From DAIODI01 sp046349255 (GTDB lineage Bacteria > Pseudomonadota > Alphaproteobacteria > Rhizobiales > Aestuariivirgaceae): a stretch of 64,000 nt of DNA. Within the stretch, counting starts at the first letter, position 1; each line of letters opens with the position of its first letter. Positions 46,785 to 57,931 of the stretch are shown here, piece after piece. The translations under genes and the position numbers were made by a program. The notes under the pieces were generated by a model. It was given only the letters and a program-made list of their open reading frames with translations. It searched no databases and was not told the DNA's origin. The stretch lies in contig JAXMCR010000003.1 in the NCBI GenBank assembly GCA_046349255.1, forward strand, positions 806,001 to 870,000. The letters are read 5' to 3'.

Positions 46785-48583
46785 GAACGCCCCTCCTCGG
46801 CGGTCGCGGCCGCCTGAACCAGCGCCAGCCCGCCCGCCACCGGCGTGGGCTTCTTGCGCGCCAGCACCTTGTTCAGCACCTCATCGCGCGGGCCGTAGGC
46901 GACGCCGCGGCCGTCGCGGATCATCATCAGCGTGTCGAGCGCGGCGATGGCGCTCGGCCGGTGCGCGACGACCACCACCGTGCCGCCGCGCTCGCGCGTG
47001 GCGAGGATGGCTTTGATCAACGCAGCCTCGCCTTCCGCATCGAGATTGGCGTTCGGCTCGTCCAGCACGATGAAGGCCGGGTCGCGGTAAAGCGCCCGGG
47101 CGAGGCCGACGCGCTGGCGCTGGCCTGCGGAGAGCCGCGCGCCGTTCTCGCCGATCATCGTGTTGTAGCCGTCCTGGAACTTCAGGATCAGGTCGTGCAC
47201 GTCCGCCTGCTGCGCTGCCTTGACAATCATGTCGGCGTCGGCGTTCGGCTCGAAGCGCGAGATGTTCTCGGCGATCGTCCCTTCAAACAGCTCGACGTCC
47301 TGCGGCAGATAGCCGACGTAGCGCCCGAGTTCGTCGCGGTCCCACTGGTCGATCGTGGCGCCGTCGAGCCGGACGGTCCCGCGCACGTGCGGCCATACGC
47401 CGACGAGGGCGCGCGCAAGCGTCGACTTCCCGGCGCCGGTCGGCCCGATGATGCCGAGGCCCGAGCCAGGCTGGAGATCGAACGAAACGCCGGATACGAG
47501 CGGCTTGTCGCCGCCGGGCACGAGGCAGAACAGGTTGTCGACGACCACGTGACCGGTCGGCGGGGGCAGCGGCATCTTCTTCTGCTGCGCTGGGGTCTCC
47601 TTCAGGATGCGCGACAGGCGCTTCATCGAGCGCTGGAACGCGAGGAAGCCCTGCCAGTGCGCGATAACCTGCTCGACCGGCGACAGGGCGCGGCCCATGA
47701 TGATGGACGCAGCGATCATCGAGCCGGGCGTGATCTGCTGCTCGACCGCGAGATAGGCGCCGAGCGCCAGGATGCCGGACTGCATCATGAGGCGAGCCGT
47801 TTTCGATGTGGTCGACAGCGCGCCGCCTCGATCGCTCGCGACCGTGTGGTGGTCAAGCGACTCGTTCAGAACGGTGCGCCAACGTTGGCGCAGGATGGTG
47901 AGCATGCCGAGCGCTGTCGCCGATTCGACCTGGCGGCGGCTCTCCTCGCCGAGCGTGGTGGCGGTGTTGGCGCTGCGCTGGGCGGCGGCGGAAGGCTCGC
48001 GCGTCCAGCGGTCGTTGATGATCGTCAGTACGCTGAGGACGACCATCGCGCATACCGAGTAGAGGCAAAGCAGCGGGTGCAGGAGGTAGATGACGAACAG
48101 GTAGACCGGCGCCCACGGGATATCGAGGAACGCGAATGGGCCCGGGCCGCCAATGAACTGGCGAATGGTCAGCAAATCCTGCAGCGGAACCGCGCGCACG
48201 CCGGCAGTGCGGCGCACGGCGTGGAAGCTCACCGCGTCGAACACGCGGTCGCGCAGCGCCTCGTCGCCGACACGGGCGACGCGCATCATGATGCGGGACC
48301 GGATGAACTCCAGGTAGCCGTAGAGCGCATACAGAATAGCGACAAGCAGCGTCAGGGCCACGAGCGTCGGAATGCTGCCGCTCGAGATCACGCGGTCGTA
48401 GATCTGCAGCATGTAGAGCGGGCCGGTCAGCATCAGAATGTTGATGAGACAGCTGAACAGGGCCACGGCCCACAACGCACTGTACGCCGGACGGAAAGCG
48501 GTGATGATTTCCGAATAGTCTTTCAGACGCCCGTCGGGGACGGGCGCGCCGGTGTGCTTCGCAGCCGAACTGCTCTCCGACAT
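46781..48583 (-). CDS. Type I secretion system permease/ATPase (PrtD family)
   Basis: A 600-residue ABC exporter of the PrtD/AprD type: an N-terminal membrane domain of about six helices (30-330) and a C-terminal ATPase with Walker A GPTGAGKST (380-388), signature LSAGQRQRVGLARAL and Walker B FIVLDEPNAN. It has no N-terminal C39 peptidase domain, so it should secrete RTX-type or haem-binding proteins with C-terminal signals. No such substrate gene is visible nearby. Coupled to the HlyD adaptor gene by ATGA. Confidence 0.92.
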   Translation of the reverse strand: MSESSSAAKHTGAPVPDGRLKDYSEIITAFRPAYSALWAVALFSCLINILMLTGPLYMLQIYDRVISSGSIPTLVALTLLVAILYALYGYLEFIRSRIMMRVARVGDEALRDRVFDAVSFHAVRRTAGVRAVPLQDLLTIRQFIGGPGPFAFLDIPWAPVYLFVIYLLHPLLCLYSVCAMVVLSVLTIINDRWTREPSAAAQRSANTATTLGEESRRQVESATALGMLTILRQRWRTVLNESLDHHTVASDRGGALSTTSKTARLMMQSGILALGAYLAVEQQITPGSMIAASIIMGRALSPVEQVIAHWQGFLAFQRSMKRLSRILKETPAQQKKMPLPPPTGHVVVDNLFCLVPGGDKPLVSGVSFDLQPGSGLGIIGPTGAGKSTLARALVGVWPHVRGTVRLDGATIDQWDRDELGRYVGYLPQDVELFEGTIAENISRFEPNADADMIVKAAQQADVHDLILKFQDGYNTMIGENGARLSAGQRQRVGLARALYRDPAFIVLDEPNANLDAEGEAALIKAILATRERGGTVVVVAHRPSAIAALDTLMMIRDGRGVAYGPRDEVLNKVLARKKPTPVAGGLALVQAAATAEEGRS

Positions 48584-48683
48584 GAAACCCCCAATCTGCG
48601 CGTGCAGCCGCTCGCCCGAGACTCGCGAAGCGGTACCCTAGGTCACATTGCTGAACGGATCATTACCCTATCGCACGCACAGG

Positions 48684-48696
48684 TTGCATAGTGCAA
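48684..48696. promoter_or_regulatory. Inverted repeat upstream of the type I secretion operon
   Basis: TTGCA-TAG-TGCAA, a perfect 5-bp inverted repeat with a three-base spacer, 100 bases upstream of the transporter start in an AT-richer patch. An operator is likely; the regulator is unknown. Confidence 0.35.
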
Positions 48697-48731
48697 TAGG
48701 CGCAATCGATCCCCACCCGAGGGAGATTCGT

Positions 48732-48747
48732 GCCCGAACAATCGGGC
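48732..48747 (-). terminator. Weak hairpin after the CoxG-like gene
   Basis: GCCCGA-ACAA-TCGGGC, a 6-bp stem with a four-base loop, 31 bases beyond the stop codon. There is no clear T-tract, so the call is weak. Confidence 0.3.
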
Positions 48748-48778
48748 GTTCGAGAGGCGGGAGGACGACGCTTCTGGA

Positions 48779-49834
48779 TCAGCGGTGGAGGAACCACCAC
48801 AGGAGCAGCACCACGGCCAGCGCGACGATCACCCACACCAGCATGTTGCCGCTGCTGGCGGGCTCCGACACGTTCGCCGGCTCGGTGCGCACCACGGTCG
48901 GCTCGGGCTGGCGCACCGGCTCGGGGCGCGCGACCGGGGGTGGCGATGCCGGCGCCGCAGCCGCCGGCGCGACGGGAGTTGACGTGACCGAAGGCATAGA
49001 CGAGGCGGCCGCCAGCCTGGCGGTTCGGGCCTCGGCCTCGGCCTGCGCGGCGGAGCGCGTGCGCCGCGATGTCGCGGCGGCTGTCGAAGCAGCAGCGACC
49101 TTTGCAGGCTTCGCGGACGCCTTGGCCGCAGTCTTCGCCGGCGTGGCCTTCGCCGGGGCTGCCTTCGCGGCGGTCGTCTTGGCGGGCGGGGCCTTGGCAG
49201 CCGCCTTCTTCGCCGGTGCGGCCTTCGCTGCAACCGGCGCCGCCGTCTTTGCGGCCGCCTTCTTCGCCGGCGCAGGGGCAGGTTCGGCAACAGCCTTCTT
49301 GGCGGCCGCCTTCTTTGCAGGCGGGGCCGCCGTCTTCGCCGCCGCCTTCTTCGCTACCGGGGCGGCCTCCGCCTTCTCACCGGCGATCGGCGTGTCACTT
49401 TCGACAACCTTGGCGAAGTTGGCAAAGAAATCGTCCGCCATCTTCCGGGCGGTCGAGTCGACGAGGCGGCTGCCGATCTGGGCGAGCCGGCCGCCCACCT
49501 GGGCGTCGACGTCATAGGTCAGGAGCGTGCTCGCGCCCTGCTCGGTGAGCTTCACATTGGCGCCGCCCTTGGCGAAGCCTGCGGCGCCGCCCTTGCCCTG
49601 CCCCGAGATCGTGTAGCTCTCGGGCGGCTTCAGGTTCGACAGCGTCACGTTGCCGGAAAAGCCTGCCTTGACCGGACCGATCTTGGCGACCACGCGCGCC
49701 TCGAGTTCGGTCGGCGAATGCTTGGTGATGCTCTCGCAGCCGGGGATGCTCTTCTTCAGAACGTCCGGATCGTTCAACGCGGCCCAGACGCGCGACCGGC
49801 GCGCGCCGATCAGCCGTTCGCCCTGCATCTTCAT
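48779..49834 (-). CDS. CoxG/SRPBCC-domain protein with histone-like linker and C-terminal anchor
   Basis: A 351-residue protein in three parts. Residues 1-150 are a CoxG-type SRPBCC domain (ARRSRVWAALNDPDVLKKSIPGCES, VGGRLAQIGSRLVDSTARKMADDFF). Residues about 155-290 are a low-complexity Ala/Lys/Pro stretch (repeats of AKKAAAK and AAPAKK). The last 22 residues are a membrane helix (LVWVIVALAVVLLLWWF) ending LHR. CoxG anchors the CO dehydrogenase maturation apparatus to the membrane in Oligotropha; here no CO dehydrogenase genes are adjacent. Probably a cytosolic domain held to the inner membrane by its tail. Confidence 0.82.
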   Translation of the reverse strand: MKMQGERLIGARRSRVWAALNDPDVLKKSIPGCESITKHSPTELEARVVAKIGPVKAGFSGNVTLSNLKPPESYTISGQGKGGAAGFAKGGANVKLTEQGASTLLTYDVDAQVGGRLAQIGSRLVDSTARKMADDFFANFAKVVESDTPIAGEKAEAAPVAKKAAAKTAAPPAKKAAAKKAVAEPAPAPAKKAAAKTAAPVAAKAAPAKKAAAKAPPAKTTAAKAAPAKATPAKTAAKASAKPAKVAAASTAAATSRRTRSAAQAEAEARTARLAAASSMPSVTSTPVAPAAAAPASPPPVARPEPVRQPEPTVVRTEPANVSEPASSGNMLVWVIVALAVVLLLWWFLHR

Positions 49835-49931
49835 GGCAACTTCTCCCGATCCGTCTGGCCTCGTCCGATGAAGCGCGCATGGACGCCACCGGACACGAAT
49901 GTTTCACGATTTACACGACTGAGGTTGAGCG

Positions 49932-51044
49932 TCAATCATCGGACGCCTGTTCCGCGTGGAAGGATGAACGGAATTCCGCGAAGCGGCCGGCGGCGATCGC
50001 CTCCCGCATCCCGTTCATCAGCCATTGGTAGTAGGCGACGTTCGCCCACGAGAGCAGCGTCATGCCGAGGATTTCACCGGCCTTCACGAGATGGTGGAGA
50101 TAGGCGCGGGAATAGATCGAGGCCGCCGGGCAGTCGCTCTCCTCATCGAGCGGACGCGGATCGTCCGCGTACTTCGCGTTCCGGAGGTTGATCCGGCCGC
50201 GGCGCGTAAAGGCCTGCCCGTGGCGCCCGGAGCGGGTCGGCATCACGCAGTCGAACATGTCGATGCCGCGGGCAACCGATTCGACGAGGTCCGACGGCGT
50301 GCCGACGCCCATCAGGTAGCGCGGCTTCTCCACCGGCAGCGCAGGCGCCGTGAAGTCGAGCGTCTCGAGCATCGCCTGCTGCCCCTCGCCCACCGCCAGA
50401 CCGCCGACCGCATAGCCGTCGAAGCCGATCTCGATGAGGCCGGCCGCCGAATCGAGGCGCAGGTCGCGCTCGAGCCCACCCTGCACAATGCCGAAGCAGG
50501 CGTGCCCCGGCTGTTCGCCGAACGCGCGCTTCGACCGCTCCGCCCAGCGCAGGGACAACCGCATGGCGCGTTCCACCTCCGGGCGCGGATGCGGCAGGCT
50601 CACGCACTCGTCGAGCTGCATCTGGATGGTCGACCCGAGCAGGCGCTGGATCTCCATGGAACGCTCGGGCGTGAGGTGATGACGGCTGCCGTCGAGGTGG
50701 GAGGCGAACGTCACGCCCTCCTCCGTCACGGTCCGGAGCTTCGCGAGCGACATCACCTGGAACCCACCCGAGTCGGTGAGGATCGGCCGGTCCCAGTTGA
50801 TGAACCGGTGCAGGCCACCAAGACGCGCCACCCGCTCTGCGGTCGGCCGCAGCATCAGGTGATAGGTGTTGCCGAGGATGATTTCGGCGCCCGTCGAGCG
50901 CACCTGCTCGGGCGTGAGCGCCTTCACCGTCCCCGCCGTGCCGACCGGCATGAACGCCGGCGTGCGGATGTCGCCGCGCGGCGTCGAGATCACGCCATGG
51001 CGCGCGAGGCCGTCGGTGTCGAGCAGCGTGAAGCGGAACGTCAT
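49932..51044 (-). CDS. tgt: tRNA-guanine transglycosylase
   Basis: A 370-residue enzyme that exchanges guanine-34 for the queuine precursor preQ1 in tRNAs for Asn, Asp, His and Tyr. The base-recognition motif TDSGGFQVMS and nucleophile-region MFDCVMPTR are present. The C-terminal zinc site, CxCxxC...H in the Zymomonas enzyme, reads DCPAASIYSRAYLHH: only the first Cys and His are kept, a form I recall from other rhizobial Tgt proteins. The ATG overlaps the queA stop (ATGA). Confidence 0.94.
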   Translation of the reverse strand: MTFRFTLLDTDGLARHGVISTPRGDIRTPAFMPVGTAGTVKALTPEQVRSTGAEIILGNTYHLMLRPTAERVARLGGLHRFINWDRPILTDSGGFQVMSLAKLRTVTEEGVTFASHLDGSRHHLTPERSMEIQRLLGSTIQMQLDECVSLPHPRPEVERAMRLSLRWAERSKRAFGEQPGHACFGIVQGGLERDLRLDSAAGLIEIGFDGYAVGGLAVGEGQQAMLETLDFTAPALPVEKPRYLMGVGTPSDLVESVARGIDMFDCVMPTRSGRHGQAFTRRGRINLRNAKYADDPRPLDEESDCPAASIYSRAYLHHLVKAGEILGMTLLSWANVAYYQWLMNGMREAIAAGRFAEFRSSFHAEQASDD

Positions 51045-52129
51045 GGCACAGCCCTGTGGAGCAGGGAGGCGTCGCCGTAGGAGTAGAAGCGGTAGCCGTG
51101 CGCGACCGCGTGCGCATAGGCGCGCTTCATCAGGTCGAGGCCCGAGAAGGCGGCGACGAGCATGAAGAGGGTCGACTTCGGCAGGTGGAAGTTCGTCATC
51201 AGCACGTCGACGGCGCGAAACGTGAAGCCGGGCTTGATGAAGATGTCGGTCTCCCCGACAAAGCCGCGCCCGAGCGGCCCCGCCTGCGCCGCAGCCTCGA
51301 GGAGACGCAGTGACGTGGTGCCGACGGCGACGATCCGCCGGCCCTCGCGCTTCGCCGTGGCGATCCGCTGCGCCGTATCGGGATCGATCTCGCCCCACTC
51401 CGCGTGCATGCGGTGCTCCTCGATCACATCGGCCTTCACCGGCAGGAAGGTGCCGGCGCCGACGTGCAGCGTGACGAACTCGGTGGTAACGCCGCGGTCC
51501 TTGAGACGCGCCAGCAGATCGTCGGTGAAGTGAAGCCCTGCCGTCGGCGCGGCGATCGCGCCCTCCTCCCGCGCGTAGACCGTCTGATAATCCTGCGCAT
51601 CGCGCTCGTCGGTGGCGCGCTGTCCCGCGATGTAGGGCGGCAGCGGCATCTCGCCGATCATCGCCACCGCCTCGTCGAGATAGGCGCCCGTCCGGTCGAA
51701 GGCGAACACCACCGTGCCGTCGTCGGCCTTGCTCTCGACGTTCGCGGTGAGTTCGGCGAGGAGGCACACGGAGCCGCGCGTACCGAACACGACGCGGTCG
51801 CCGGCCTTCAGCCTCTTGCCCGGTCTCACCATCGCCTGCCAGCGCAGCCCGTCGACGCGGTGCAGCAGCAGCGCCTCGAGCGCGACCGGCTGACCAACCT
51901 CGCGCGCCGCCCGTTCGCCGTAGAGCCTCGCCGGGATGACGCGCGTGTCGTTCATCACCAGGACGTCGCCGGGCTGAAGCAGCTCCGGCAGATCACGCAC
52001 GATGCGGTCCGCGAACGGGTGCGCCGCGCCCGGTCGCACGACGAGCAGCCGGGCGGCGTCGCGCGGCGACACGGGCCGCAACGCGATCGCCTGCTCCGGC
52101 AGTTCGAAGTCGAAGTCGTCGAGGCGCAT
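51041..52129 (-). CDS. queA: S-adenosylmethionine:tRNA ribosyltransferase-isomerase
   Basis: A 362-residue enzyme of queuosine synthesis that moves the ribosyl group of SAM onto preQ1 in tRNA, giving epoxyqueuosine. The start MRLDDFDFELPEQAIALRP is diagnostic, as are GDVLVMNDTRVIPARLYG, AAPTAGLHFT, VTLHVGAGTFLPVKAD and TNFHLPKSTLFMLVAAF. It is coupled to tgt, which acts just before it in the pathway. ATG at 52129. Confidence 0.96.
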   Translation of the reverse strand: MRLDDFDFELPEQAIALRPVSPRDAARLLVVRPGAAHPFADRIVRDLPELLQPGDVLVMNDTRVIPARLYGERAAREVGQPVALEALLLHRVDGLRWQAMVRPGKRLKAGDRVVFGTRGSVCLLAELTANVESKADDGTVVFAFDRTGAYLDEAVAMIGEMPLPPYIAGQRATDERDAQDYQTVYAREEGAIAAPTAGLHFTDDLLARLKDRGVTTEFVTLHVGAGTFLPVKADVIEEHRMHAEWGEIDPDTAQRIATAKREGRRIVAVGTTSLRLLEAAAQAGPLGRGFVGETDIFIKPGFTFRAVDVLMTNFHLPKSTLFMLVAAFSGLDLMKRAYAHAVAHGYRFYSYGDASLLHRAVP

Positions 52130-52150
52130 CCCGTCCCGGGCTCGAGCCCG

Positions 52151-52618
52151 TCAGGCGACGTCGGCGGCAACCCGCATCGACTTGATGCGATCGGGCTCGC
52201 GCACCGGCTCGCCGCGCTTCAGCTTGTCGACGTGCTCCATGCCGTCCACGACCTGGCCCCACACCGTGTACTGACCATCGAGGAAGTTCGAGTCGGCGAA
52301 GCAGATGAAGAACTGGCTGTTCGCCGAGTTCGGGTTCGAGGAGCGCGCCATCGAGCAGGCCCCGCGCTTGTGCGGTGCGCGGGAGAACTCCGCCTTGAGG
52401 TTCGGCTTCGAGGAGCCGCCCGTGCCGGTGCCGGTCGGGTCGCCGCCCTGCGCCATGAATCCTTCGATGACGCGGTGGAACGGCACGCCGTCGTAGAACT
52501 TTTCGCGGGCGAGTTCCTTGATGCGCTCGACGTGGCCCGGCGCGAGGTCCGGGCGCAGTTCGATGGTCACCCGGCCCGTGGGCAGGTCCATGTAGATCGT
52601 GTTCTCGAGGTCGGCCAT
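52151..52618 (-). CDS. ppiB: Cytosolic peptidyl-prolyl cis-trans isomerase (cyclophilin)
   Basis: A 155-residue cyclophilin that speeds proline isomerisation during folding. No signal peptide. The active-site Arg and Phe are in PFHRVIEGFMAQGGDPTGTG, and SQFFICFAD and GQVVDGMEHV are conserved. It is a paralogue of the exported cyclophilin just upstream; the two lie in one minus-strand series with coaD and queA. Confidence 0.92.
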   Translation of the reverse strand: MADLENTIYMDLPTGRVTIELRPDLAPGHVERIKELAREKFYDGVPFHRVIEGFMAQGGDPTGTGTGGSSKPNLKAEFSRAPHKRGACSMARSSNPNSANSQFFICFADSNFLDGQYTVWGQVVDGMEHVDKLKRGEPVREPDRIKSMRVAADVA

Positions 52619-52631
52619 GGGTCTTCGTCCT

Positions 52632-53177
52632 TTACTGCTTGATGTCCTTGAGGACCTGCATCTTGATGATCTTGTCCGGGTTCGCCGGCGGCTCGCCGCG
52701 GTTGATCTGGTCGACGCACTCCATGCCCTTCACGACGTTGCCCCACACCGTGTAGTTCCCGTTGAGCGAGCTGACGGTGGCGAACATGATGAAGAACTGC
52801 GAGTTCGCGCTGTCCGGGTCCTGCGCACGCGCCATGCCGACGGTGCCGCGCACGAACGGCTCCGGCGTGAACTCGCCCTTGATGTCGGGAAGTTTCGAGC
52901 CGCCCGTACCGGTGCCGGTCGGATCGCCGGTCTGCGCCATGAAGCCGTCGATCACGCGATGGAAGATGATGCCGTTGTAGAAGCCCTCGCGTGTCAGCTT
53001 CTTGATCTGCGCCACGTGGTTCGGCGCGAGGTCCGGCCGCATGCGGATGACCACGTCGCCGCACTTGAGCTTCATCACCAGCGTATTCTCGGGATCTTCT
53101 GCGGCCTGCGCAGGCAGGGTCGCGAAGGCGAGCATCAGCGCGCCGGCCGCGGCGACATGGCGTCTCGAAAACTTCAT
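52632..53177 (-). CDS. Periplasmic peptidyl-prolyl cis-trans isomerase (cyclophilin)
   Basis: A 181-residue cyclophilin with an N-terminal signal peptide (AAAGALMLAFATLPAQA) and the same catalytic region (IIFHRVIDGFMAQTGDPTG, SQFFIMFA). It should act in the periplasm. It ends 13 bases before the cytosolic paralogue begins, and about 60 per cent of the cores look alike by eye, so a tandem duplication is likely. Confidence 0.92.
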   Translation of the reverse strand: MKFSRRHVAAAGALMLAFATLPAQAAEDPENTLVMKLKCGDVVIRMRPDLAPNHVAQIKKLTREGFYNGIIFHRVIDGFMAQTGDPTGTGTGGSKLPDIKGEFTPEPFVRGTVGMARAQDPDSANSQFFIMFATVSSLNGNYTVWGNVVKGMECVDQINRGEPPANPDKIIKMQVLKDIKQ

Positions 53178-53209
53178 CGTCGTCTCCGTTGGTCGTTGGG
53201 GAATGGGTA

Positions 53210-53704
53210 CTACTTCAGCGCCTCTTTCAGCGCCTTGAGCGAGGGCTCGGGCAGGAACGCGGAAACATCGCCGCCCATCTTGGCGATCTGCTTCACGAGC
53301 GAGGACGCGATCATGCGCGTGGCCGGGCTTGCCGCGAGAAACACCGTCTCGATCTCGGGGGCCATCGAGCCGTTCATCTGGCCCATGCGCACCTCGTAGT
53401 CGAAATCCGACGCGTCGCGCAGGCCACGCAGGATCATCGCCGCGCCCGCCTCGCGCGCCGCATCGACGGCAAGGCCCTTGAACGTCGTCACGTCGATGCG
53501 GATGCCCGCGTGCTCGGCGAGCGGCTTCGTCACGGTCTTGAGCAGCGCGACGCGCGTATCGACCGGGATCAGGCCGCTCTTCTCGTGGTGCGCCCCCACC
53601 GCCAGCACGAGACGGTCGACGATGCGGCAGGCGCGCGCGATCACGTCGAGGTGCCCGAAGGTCACGGGGTCGAAGCTGCCGGGGTAGAACGCGGTCCGGG
53701 CCAT
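53210..53704 (-). CDS. coaD: Phosphopantetheine adenylyltransferase
   Basis: A 164-residue enzyme that adenylates 4'-phosphopantetheine in the fourth step of coenzyme A synthesis. The nucleotidyltransferase motif is YPGSFDPVTFGHLDVI (T/HxGH) and the second motif is VFLAASPATRMIASSLVKQIA. ATG at 53704. It lies directly downstream of gyrA, a familiar arrangement in this order. Confidence 0.95.
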   Translation of the reverse strand: MARTAFYPGSFDPVTFGHLDVIARACRIVDRLVLAVGAHHEKSGLIPVDTRVALLKTVTKPLAEHAGIRIDVTTFKGLAVDAAREAGAAMILRGLRDASDFDYEVRMGQMNGSMAPEIETVFLAASPATRMIASSLVKQIAKMGGDVSAFLPEPSLKALKEALK

Positions 53705-53800
53705 CGATGGAACTCCGCCGGAAGGATTTTGCCGCCGAAGCGGGCTGGAAACCGCGCCGTTATCGCGGCTTTGGCGAGCGCGCGCAAGCCGGGCGCGCGA

Positions 53801-56557
<2,757 letters not shown>

Positions 56558-56619
56558 GCGCAAACCTCATCGTTTCGCGAAGGAATTTCAGGGGCGCTCG
56601 AGGGGCGCCGCACGCAACG

Positions 56620-56654
56620 AAAAAGGCCGTCCCGAGAGCCTCGAATCGGCCTTT
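56620..56654 (-). terminator. Intrinsic terminator upstream of gyrA
   Basis: On the minus strand AAAGGCCG and CGGCCTTT pair around a 17-base loop that contains a second small stem, followed by a T-run (CGGCCTTTTTCG). It would end the transcript of the small secreted protein gene before gyrA. Confidence 0.6.
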
Positions 56655-56738
56655 GAAACTACCAAAAACCCGGCTTTCCGGCAAACGCCGAATCGCGGAA
56701 AAAATCGTTCTAATACAAGACGTTGGAGGGGCAGCTCT

Positions 56739-57083
56739 TTACAGCTTGCGGAACTTCACTTCCGCCGCCTTGAACCAGCCTGATTCCTCGATCACCTGGC
56801 TGCAGCGGGTCTTGCCGCCCATCCACTTGTCGAGGGCGATGCAGAGCTTGCCGCCCTGCACACTCCAGCGGCCGGAATCGGACGTCCGCGCCAAGCGGCC
56901 TTCGAGCGAACCGTCGCTCTTTGCCGTGATGCTGACGGTGACGAGGCCGCTCACCACGGCCTGGAACTTGCCCGGAAACAGGCTGTGAAGATCGCTGGTG
57001 CTCAACGTCCCGCCGGCGAAGGCGCTGGAGACGCCGAACATCGACAACAGACCGGCGAGCGAAAGCGCTTTGAACATCCGCAT
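56739..57083 (-). CDS. Hypothetical small secreted protein
   Basis: A 114-residue exported protein. The signal peptide is KALSLAGLLSMFGVSSAFA, cleaved before GGTLS. The mature part has two cysteines (GKLCIALDKW and TRCSQVIEE), consistent with a disulfide, and a beta-rich pattern (VTVSITAKSDGSLEGRLA, SGRWSVQGGKLCIAL). I recall similar proteins under DUF995-like names but am not sure. AGGGGAC precedes the ATG. Between ssb and gyrA, with its own terminator. Confidence 0.6.
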   Translation of the reverse strand: MRMFKALSLAGLLSMFGVSSAFAGGTLSTSDLHSLFPGKFQAVVSGLVTVSITAKSDGSLEGRLARTSDSGRWSVQGGKLCIALDKWMGGKTRCSQVIEESGWFKAAEVKFRKL

Positions 57084-57329
57084 TCGTGTCCCCTGTTGGT
57101 TCTTGGATACCGCCGTCCCGGGCGGGCAGGCTTTTGCCTGCGTTTGACGCCGCATTCATGAGACGTACACGATTAAAATGTGGGCATTTCAAGGCGGCCG
57201 CAGAAATCCGCCATTTCTTACGCCTAAAGGCTAGCCCTTTGTGACAGCGCGTTAACCATCGAACTGGCTGCTTTTGGCCGTTCGCAAAGGCAAGTCATGC
57301 AAGATTTGCAGAGGCGGTGCCAGGCAATC

Positions 57330-57830
57330 CTAGAACGGCACCTCGTCGTCGAGGTCGCGGGCGAAGCTCGTGGCGCCGGCCGTTGCCGCCGGGCGCTCGG
57401 CCCGCGGCCGTTCGAACGCCGTCGACTGGCCGAACTCCTCGCCGCCGCCGTACCCTGCCCCGGCCTCGCTGCCGCCGCTGCGCCCGTCGAGCAGCGTCAG
57501 CTCGCCCCGGTAGCGCTGCAGCACGATCTCGGTCGAGTAGCGGTCCTGCCCGGACTGGTCCTGCCACTTGCGGGTCTGCAGCTGGCCCTCGATGTACACC
57601 TTCGAGCCCTTCTTCAGGTACTGCTCGGCGATCTTGGCGAGGTTCTCGTTGAAGATGACGACCGAGTGCCACTCGGTGCGCTCCTTGCGCTCGCCCGTCG
57701 CCTTGTCGCGCCAGTTCTCCGAGGTGGCGATGCGCAGGTTCACGACCGGGTCACCCGACCCGAGGCGGCGCACCTCCGGATCCTTGCCGAGATTGCCGAC
57801 GAGAATCACCTTGTTGACCGAGCCTGCCAT
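57330..57830 (-). CDS. ssb: Single-stranded DNA-binding protein
   Basis: A 166-residue SSB. The OB-fold begins AGSVNKVILVGNLGKDPEVR; TEWHSVVIF, LKKGSKVYIEGQLQTRKWQD and GRYSTEIV-like strand (DRYSTEIVLQ) follow. A Gly-rich linker leads to the acidic tip DDEVPF, which recruits repair and replication partners. It coats single-stranded DNA. A LexA box 28-42 bases upstream places it in the SOS response. Confidence 0.95.
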   Translation of the reverse strand: MAGSVNKVILVGNLGKDPEVRRLGSGDPVVNLRIATSENWRDKATGERKERTEWHSVVIFNENLAKIAEQYLKKGSKVYIEGQLQTRKWQDQSGQDRYSTEIVLQRYRGELTLLDGRSGGSEAGAGYGGGEEFGQSTAFERPRAERPAATAGATSFARDLDDEVPF

Positions 57831-57857
57831 GGTCCGACTGCGCCTCACACGTTAAAT

Positions 57858-57872
57858 GTTCTCGGGATGTTC
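57858..57872. promoter_or_regulatory. LexA (SOS) box upstream of ssb
   Basis: GTTC-TCGGGAT-GTTC, an exact GTTC-N7-GTTC direct repeat as recognised by alphaproteobacterial LexA, 28 bases upstream of the ssb start in the divergent gap with the RidA gene. Confidence 0.75.
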
Positions 57873-57931
57873 TACTTGTGCGATCAGTCCCGCGCAAGGA
57901 TTGTTTCGAGGATTTCCAAAGGAGATTTGCG

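Noticed and set aside
49140..49350. The Ala/Lys repeats of the CoxG-like gene as a separate histone H1-like gene
   Set aside because: They are in frame inside a single uninterrupted 351-residue coding region with a good N-terminal domain and a C-terminal anchor; no internal start has an RBS.
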